Below are positions 36,915 through 43,824 of a stretch of DNA of 43,824 bases, piece after piece. A program made the translations under genes and the position numbers. The notes beneath the pieces were generated by a model. The model was not told the DNA's origin and did not search any database. It was given only the letters and a program-made list of their open reading frames with translations. This DNA comes from Glomus cerebriforme (Eukaryota; Glomeromycota; Glomeromycetes; Glomerales; Glomeraceae), in the NCBI GenBank assembly GCA_003550305.1, contig QKYT01000455.1, forward strand, positions 53,856 to 97,679. Direction: 5' to 3'. Every line of letters begins with the position of its first letter. The stretch's first letter is position 1.

Positions 36915-38399
36915 TGTATAATTAATATCTTTGTTTTTTTATTCATAATTTAATAATTGTTTTAATTTTTTTTTTTTTTAAAAAAAAAGATAAAAATTTG
37001 AAGATAAAATTTAGCTTAAAAGTATATATAAGTATTTCATGGGTCTGGTTATATTTCATATTTTTTTAACTATTAACTCATTAAATAAATTATTTGTTAT
37101 TACATCATTACTTACTAAGTATTATTATACCACGTAGAGGTGATAAGCTTTGTTCGATTCGTTATTTTCCAAACTTTCATTAATGGTCAATTATGATTTA
37201 TGATAAATAGATTATTTTGTATATGCGAAAAGCGCTTGCTGATGTTTTAGCAGGATTAGTAATATGAATCAAATAATCATTATGTAAAACTTGAATTTTT
37301 AACTATTTTTTATTAGGATTCACCAAAGTCTAAATTTGGGTTTAAATACATACAATAAATTAAATTAACATTAAACATATCAATTAATATCAATTAATTT
37401 ATTGAAGGAAGAATCATGAAAAACAACACACATTTATGTCTCTTTTAAGTAAGCGACATTCTTATTTATTCTTTTAAAAAATTAAAATTAAATTTTACCT
37501 CGTACAAGTGATATGACCCTAGGTAAATTAGTCAATTAGATTAAATTTAAAGAATTAAAGAAAATGGAATGTGACACTTGAACCTTTCGTAATACTACTA
37601 CTTGAATAAAAATATTTCTGACCCCAGAATACTCATGAAATGTGGAGGGATGTGACACCGGGGATGAAAATTTTCACGTGATTTTTCGTGACATTTAACT
37701 ACCCAGTATCACCACTAAATTTTCTACCCACGTGTTTTTTGGCCGGCATTATGCATTAACACGTGAAGCGACTCATGTGACAAATATTGAAAAAGTAATT
37801 TGTCGTGTTTGATTATCACAATAAATACAATAAATCCAAAAGTGAACGAGTGTACATATGATCCTTCTTTATTTACACGGTGAAATCTTTTTTTTTTTTT
37901 TTATATATGCGATTTACTAGATCATTTTAAGAATTCCAAAAGTCCATATGACCTGAGGTCGTCGATCATTTATTTCTAAATATATTAACAATAACCAAAA
38001 GATCATCAGTCAGGTTGAACAAAATAAACATAAATTAGCGTTGTGATACGGTTATTATTGTATTTAAAGATCACACACTCAGGAGAATTTTCTCCGTTTC
38101 ATGTTGTTCATCTGATTGGTATTTGTCACTCTAAATTTAGTAAATTTCTTCAGGTGAATATATATATTCTTTTTTTTATTTCTAGCTTTTGTTCGCTATA
38201 ATGGGGTTTGTTTTATTAATTAATTTCTCTTATTATTAGTAAATGCCAAGTCTTTTGATTTAAAAATTATTGGTTCATAATGACGATCAGTGCAATGGTT
38301 TGTATTTATTATATAAACCTCCCTTCACGATAATAAATAGCTGGTAAGTCTCATCTTCTTTTTAGTTGAGTTCTTCAAACGAAAAAAATAAGATTAATA
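36915..38399. other. Intergenic and promoter region of the RdRP gene
   Basis: No gene supported. CACGTG occurs three times within 91 bases: 37675-37680, 37729-37734 and 37760-37765. Near the RdRP start, 38150-38399 has a pyrimidine-rich run and several GT...AG pairs (for example GGTAAGTC at 38342 to TTTTTAG at about 38364), so a short intron in the 5' leader is possible but not proven. Confidence 0.4.
37675..37765. promoter_or_regulatory. Cluster of three CACGTG boxes
   Basis: Three exact CACGTG hexamers, the first overlapping TTTTCACGTGATTTT. They lie 640-725 bases upstream of the RdRP start. In fungi this hexamer is bound by bHLH factors of the Cbf1/Pho4 type. The spacing (54 and 31 bases between starts) is tight for an AT-rich genome. 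Regulation of the RdRP is inference. Confidence 0.4.
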
Positions 38400-41300
38400 A
38401 TGGAAACGTTATCACGTCTTCCTAATAATAACCATGTGTCTCAAGGACCAATCAACAGATATATACACAATAATGGAAATAATAACCAACGACATAATTA
38501 TAGATATTCGATTCAAGCTGAAAGTTTAGAGATGGGTGTTTATCTACAAAAAGATACATTTGTCTCTGAAATTAAATATACCGAATCAGTATTTTTCATT
38601 ATTGATTATCAAGAACGTATTATAAAGGTTGAATTTTTTGTTCGAGATTATACATTTGCATTGGAAATTGAATTTAAAAATATAGATGGTGAAATTTATG
38701 TTGAACAACAAGAACCTTTTTGGTCGATTACCATAGCAAATAAATTTCCAGCAAAATATTCGCTACGTGATAATAAAAATCAATTAAAACGTATGACTAG
38801 AATTCACAATTTACGAAAAAATAATGAACCACTTAAATCACATATGTCAGATAATAGTGAACAACTGGGAAAATGGGTAGTTTTTAGAATAACATTCAAT
38901 CTTAATCAAATCAAAAGAACTTCTAAAAAGTTTAATCGTTTCAGACAAATGATTGAAAACGCCAAAAAATATAATTTAATATCCAACCCAAATAAACCAT
39001 TAAAGATAGTAAACGGAGCAAATTTAAATAAATATGTAGAACGTTCAAATTTACATTTTGATGTTTTATACATGATAGAATGTAATATTTCATTCAATAT
39101 CATTCACGATTATAATCTTAGTGAAGGTTTCTTTTCATTATTATCTGATTTACCAACAAAAACTGCAATGTATATATTGGAAAAGATGCTTGGAGGACAA
39201 AAACGTATATACGATCCATTGTCATATTTATATTCGGAAATCGAGAAGCTTTATGACATCTCCATTAATTCGGAATATATACCACCCTATTGTTCAATGA
39301 TGCGTAAGGTAGTAGTAACTCCTACTACCATGTATATGTTAGCACCAAATGCAGAAACATCAAATCGTGTTATTCGTCATTTTCAAGATAAGAAAGATAA
39401 TTTCTTACGAGTGCATTTTTCTGATGAGGCATCCAATAAAATTGGTTCATTAAATGGAAATCATAATGATACTTGTAATGATGCATTATATAATAGGATT
39501 TATTATACATTAAAGAATGGTATAAAAATTGGAAATAATCATTATGAATTCTTGGCCTTTTCATCAAGTCAGTTAAGAGATCATTCCTGTTGGTTTTTTG
39601 CATCAACTCAAGATTTAACTGCAGACAACATAAGAAGATGGATGGGAGACTTTTCAGATATTAAAACTATAGCAAAATATTCCGCCCGTATGGGACAATG
39701 CTTTTCGAGTACCCGTGCTATCCAAAGGTTACCCGTCGATGATATTGAAGAAATTCCTGATATTATTAGACATGGATATACATTTTCCGATGGTGTAGGG
39801 AAAATATCTTATTCATTAGCAAATAAAATTGCTCAAAAATTAGAATTAAAAAGTATTCCAAGTGCTTTTCAATTTAGAATGGCAGGATATAAAGGAGTAT
39901 TATGTCAATCACGTTATTTAAGAGAAAATCAAGTTCAAGTTCGCCCAAGTCAACAAAAATTTAAATCAAATCATAATGTATTGGAAATTATTAGATGTTC
40001 CTCTTACCTTCCGGCTTATCTTAACAGGCAAGCTATTACATTATTATCTGCATTAGGAATACCTGATGAAATATTCATTAAGATGAAGGATAAACAAGTT
40101 AATGATTTAAGTAAAATTTTCGAAAGTGAAAAAACGGCTTTAGATTTATTACAACAAAATATTGATGAATATGGAATTTCAAAATCTCTTGTAGAACTCG
40201 TTAAAGCTGGATTTTTACAAACAAAAGATCCTTATTTAATCAATTTAATTTCTTTATTTCGTATCACGACGTTGAGAGACCTCAAAAAGAAAGCAAAAAT
40301 TCGTGTTGGTGAAGGAGCATTTTTGATGGGCGTAATTGATGAAACGAAAACTTTAAAAGAAGATGAAGTATATTGTTGCGTAACCGATCCTTATAATCCA
40401 TCTAACAGAAAATTGATCACTGGAAAATGTATAGTTTTTCGTAATCCATGTTTTCACCCCGGAGATGTACGAATCGTTACAGCTGTAGACTGTAAGACAT
40501 TAAGTAATTTAAAAGATGTTTTGGTATTTCCCGCAGTTGGATTCCGTGATATTCCGAATCAGTGTAGTGGAGGTGATTTGGATGGTGACGACTTTACGTA
40601 TGTTATATGTCTAAACTATACTTGTTCTATTTGTCTATTATTCATATATCATTAAATAAATTTTTTAGGTTAATTTATGACAAGCAGTTGATCCCGAAAA
40701 AAGTATATGAACCTATGAATTATAGATCACCAAAACTCACAACGGTTGATAAAGTAACCATGGACGACATTAAAACATTTTTTGTAAACTATCTCTTCTC
40801 TGATCAGTTAGGTAAGATTGCTAATTCTCACTTGGCAAAGGCAGATTATTTTCCAACTGGAGCATTCCATGGACAATGTATACGACTCGCTCATTTACAT
40901 TCAGAAGCTGTAGATTTTCCCAAAACTGGAGTGCCAGCAAATTTTCCGTTAGAGCTTCGTGCAGATCGCTTTCCAGATTTTATGGAGAAACCTGATAAAC
41001 CAACTTATAAATCTGAAAAAGTTCTCGGTACTTTATATCGTTCTATTAAAGAAGAAAAGTATCAACCATATACTCATTTGAATTTTGATAAAAGGTTATA
41101 TGTTGAGGGATATGAAGAATATTTAAAGGATGCACAAATTCTCAAAAGTGCTTATGATGCAGCTATTAAAGGAGTCATGAATCAATTCGGTATTATGACC
41201 GAATTTGAGGCAGTTAGTGGGTATATTATTGATACAATTACAAAAGTTGACAAGAAAAAACCACGAGATGTATCAAAATCAGTAATGGATGTAACGGTTT

Positions 41301-41521
41301 CAATTCGAAAACATTATCGAAAAGAATTTGAAGAAGAATTTTATGATGAAGGAACTAACGTTGTTTCATCAGAAGCTTTTGATCGAATGGAATCAAAAGC
41401 TTATGCTTGGTATTTTGTAACATACAATAATTTGAAAGATGGAGATATGATATCTTTCCCTTGGATTGTTTATGATATTTTATGTAAAATTGCGAAAAAA
41501 AATAATAGTAGATCTATTTAA
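38400..41521 (+). CDS. RNA-dependent RNA polymerase of the RNA-silencing type (RDR/QDE-1-like)
   Basis: Two exons, 38400-40597 and 40669-41521, give 1016 residues; the 71-base intron (GTATGT...TTTTAG) falls just after the active site. The catalytic motif CSGGDLDGDDFT has its metal-binding Asp residues at 726, 728 and 730. Upstream, SDGVGKISYSLANKIAQKL, AFQFRMAGYKGVLCQSRYL, QVQVRPSQQKF and NPCFHPGDVR are the standard landmarks of cellular RdRPs. After the intron, LIYDKQLIP and PTGAFHGQCIRLAHLHSEAVDFPKTG-type blocks follow (second quoted in part), matching the conserved C-side. The N-terminal 350 residues are lineage-specific. These enzymes copy single-stranded RNA into double strands for Dicer and Argonaute, for defence against transposons and gene regulation. 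Nothing suggests it is broken. It is about 2.1 kb from the 28S rRNA end. Confidence 0.93.
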
Positions 41522-43611
41522 ACTTTAGTAAATACTTAGCATCTTAAAAAATGATATTTTTATCATTTTTTCAATACAACATATCTGATATATGTAACAT
41601 TTAAACATTATTAGTATATTGAGATCAGCGGTAGATAGTACATTTTGTAATAGATATACAGTAAATAGTTTTATTATATTATAAAGGTACATACTGTATA
41701 TATATTATTATTATTATTAAATTTAAAAAAAAAAAAAAAAATAAATCTATTTAGCAGGATTTACATTTTTACATTTTTCTTTTATCCTTTATCATTTTTC
41801 TTCTAGCTCGTTATCAACAAAAAAAAAATGCCATTTAAATAATTGTTTGATGCGTATACTTATTAAATTTTGTATATTTAAAAAATTTAATAAAATTATT
41901 CATCTGGTATTTAGTATATTAAAACTTCCCTAAGTTACCTAAGTTATTAAAATATATAATAGATAATTATATAAAAAAATAATCTGAAAATCTTTTTTAC
42001 ATCTCTGTTATAAAAAAAAAAAATCTCCAGAAATTATCGCAGTTTTTAATAACGTAATGACACTTCATTGATTTATGATTACATTTGTGATTACATTATT
42101 ACTCATCCTTTATTATTATATACACAATTTTTTTTTATCATACATGAATCATAGTGTATATTTTACGCGTCGTGCAAAATATTTTACATTAGTCATGCGA
42201 AATCATATTTTAAATTTTGTTAATCATAGTAAAAAATTAAAATTAAAAAAACTACTTTGTATAATCACAAAACTTGGCTCCGCAAATCATTTTTTTTACC
42301 TTGTGTCACTAGTCTATGAAACAAATTTTTTTAATTTTTAATAAAACTTTAATTTCTTAAAAATATAAGATACAATCGTGTGATTTTCTATCACGTGACA
42401 TTCGCGTAGACATTTTTTATAAAATTTATAAACGAAGTGATAATACTTAAAATATTTCTTCGACTTTTCTAACTAATTGAATAACTTTGTTTTTTTTTGA
42501 TGCTTGTTCCCATATTAAATTGTTTTTTTTTCTTGGATAATTATAATTTTTAGCCTATTTTTATGTAGGATTTTTAATCGCATAAATCTGAAGGTAAAAA
42601 AATTATAAGGTAAATAACCAATTAATAATTAACTATTTTTAACTCTTTCAATATAAATAACTTATAAACATTTAACTTTTCATAGCATATCATAGTAAAT
42701 CTTACAATTTTAATATACTGTACCTGATATTATTTAATTTTTTTAATGCAATAATACATTATAAATTGAAATACCTTACCTCTTTTTCTTAAAGTAATCG
42801 AACAAATTTTTTATATTAACTAAATGTGATTAATAATAATGTAATTAATCATTTTCCATTCAAGATTGGTCTCATCAAAAAATTATCTTTGATAAATATT
42901 TCAAGTGCGATGGCGAGGCAGTTATTTCATTATTTTATTTTTTTTTTGTATACTTCAATTTGTATAATTGTTGTGCTTTCTTGTTAAAAAAATCATTACT
43001 GTACAATTATAACCAAGACAACCAAATAAATGATTTTTTTTTATCAAAGATAATTCACTAATCCAAAAATCCATAAACGATCCTCCAAATAATATAGAAC
43101 CTATAAGTCTATAACACTATTGAAAGATAATAACCAGTAATTGAAAGTACTAATGCACTTTTGCGTCATGATTTTTACACAAAAATATTTATAATCAGCT
43201 GTAATATTTCATTATATTGCAAATAAATGATATTTTATAATAGCGAAATTCAATTCCTAACTTGCACTCAAAAAGATTGTTAATTTATTTTAAATTAGTA
43301 TATCAGATATAGTGATTAGTATTTATATTATTATCAACATTTTTTTTTTAAAAAAATTAAGAAAATTTTTTTATTGAAATTAATTAAAAAAGTTACAAAA
43401 AAATTTATTATTAAAATCGATATCCATGTACCAAAATAAACATAACTGTAAAATTATTACATAAAAATATTAAGAAAAATTTTGATTATCTAATCAGTGA
43501 AATAAAAAAAAATACGTTACATATATAATAAAAAAAAAATAAATGAAAAAAACTACATAAACATTGTATTATATTTTTTTAAACCTGCCAATTATATGAT
43601 TAGGAAAAAAA
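41522..43611. other. Region between the RdRP gene and the rRNA gene
   Basis: AT-rich sequence without a supported gene. The frame at 42075-42341 has a hydrophobic start but no family resemblance and is probably chance. An A run at about 41725-41741 and a CACGTG at 42392-42397 are present. As the rRNA gene is on the minus strand, 41.5-43.6 kb is the downstream side of both genes (convergent), where rRNA processing or termination signals would lie; none is recognised. Confidence 0.45.
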
Positions 43612-43824
43612 ACAAATCTTAGAACACGGGCTTAATCTCAGCAGATCGTAGCACTAAGGTTACTCTACTGCTTACAATACCCAGTTCTATATTTAAGTCG
43701 TCTGCAAAGGATTCATCTTACCCGATATTTAAAATTACGATTCAAAGGCAGGTGAATAAGACCCTTCCGTCTCAACACCAAACCCCATAATATGATTTAG
43801 GAGCCGAAGCTCTATTTTTATACA
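43612..43824 (-). rRNA. 28S rRNA gene, 3' end (partial)
   Basis: On the minus strand the last 213 bases read as the conserved 3' end of a eukaryotic 28S rRNA: GGGTATTGTAAGCAGTAGAG, then TACGATCTGCTGAGATTAAG, then CCCGTG and the final TTTGT at about 43612. GC content rises sharply against the flank. The rest of the gene lies beyond the right edge. The sequence then passes directly into AT-rich single-copy-looking DNA and protein genes, not into a spacer and another rDNA unit, as far as the window shows. It is large-subunit ribosomal RNA of cytoplasmic ribosomes; the mitochondrial one is ruled out by the match to nuclear 28S landmarks. Confidence 0.9.

Noticed and set aside
42075..42341. 88-residue frame with a hydrophobic N-terminus
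   Set aside because: No domain, no codon pattern distinct from the flank, and lies in plain AT-rich spacer.

Overview
The window looks like nuclear DNA of an arbuscular mycorrhizal fungus, most likely Rhizophagus irregularis or a close relative (Glomeromycotina). The grounds are a very AT-rich background (GC roughly in the high twenties by eye), short GT..AG introns, and gene families typical of that lineage: intronless F-box/leucine-rich proteins, a TKL-type kinase with a CxxC..CxxC N-terminus, Fic proteins, duplicated RNAi-type RNA-dependent RNA polymerases and expanded Ubc4/5-type E2s. A single 28S rRNA 3' end sits next to ordinary protein genes. This fits the non-tandem rDNA of Rhizophagus. 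The species is an inference.

Layout. 1-6.9 kb is gene-poor and holds decayed material: a transposon right end (1-156), a hAT transposase relic (about 1025-1620, minus) and a broken coiled-coil gene (about 5180-5755, minus). 6.9-13.1 kb carries an F-box gene (minus), a broken Myb/SANT-like fragment (plus) and a seven-exon, 926-residue, multi-PH protein resembling Spo71/Mug56 (minus). 14.3-32.4 kb contains four paralogous E2 genes with the same six-exon structure: one broken (14299-15393), one diverged on the minus strand (21737-22682), one canonical (24219-25266), and one intact in frame but with the active-site Cys replaced by Arg (31396-32382). Between them lie a second F-box gene (18661-20070), a three-unit hairpin repeat (20582-20887) and a two-exon Fic-domain gene (28593-29670, minus). 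Two related LINE-like relics with associated tandem repeats are at about 17.05-18.15 kb and 33.2-34.4 kb. 35.4-36.9 kb is a three-exon protein kinase gene, 38.4-41.5 kb a two-exon RdRP with an intact DLDGD motif, and the window ends in the 3' end of a 28S rRNA gene (minus).

How they fit together. Several genes belong to protein modification and signalling: E2s, F-box proteins (usual substrate receptors of SCF ligases, though E2 and F-box proteins here need not act together), a Fic AMPylase-type enzyme and a kinase. The RdRP belongs to RNA silencing. Nothing suggests operon-like control. The most unusual part is the E2 family, caught at four stages: canonical, HPN-motif variant, catalytically dead but open, and pseudogene. 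All exon joins were worked out by hand from splice sites, reading phase and comparison among paralogs. No transcript or database evidence was available.
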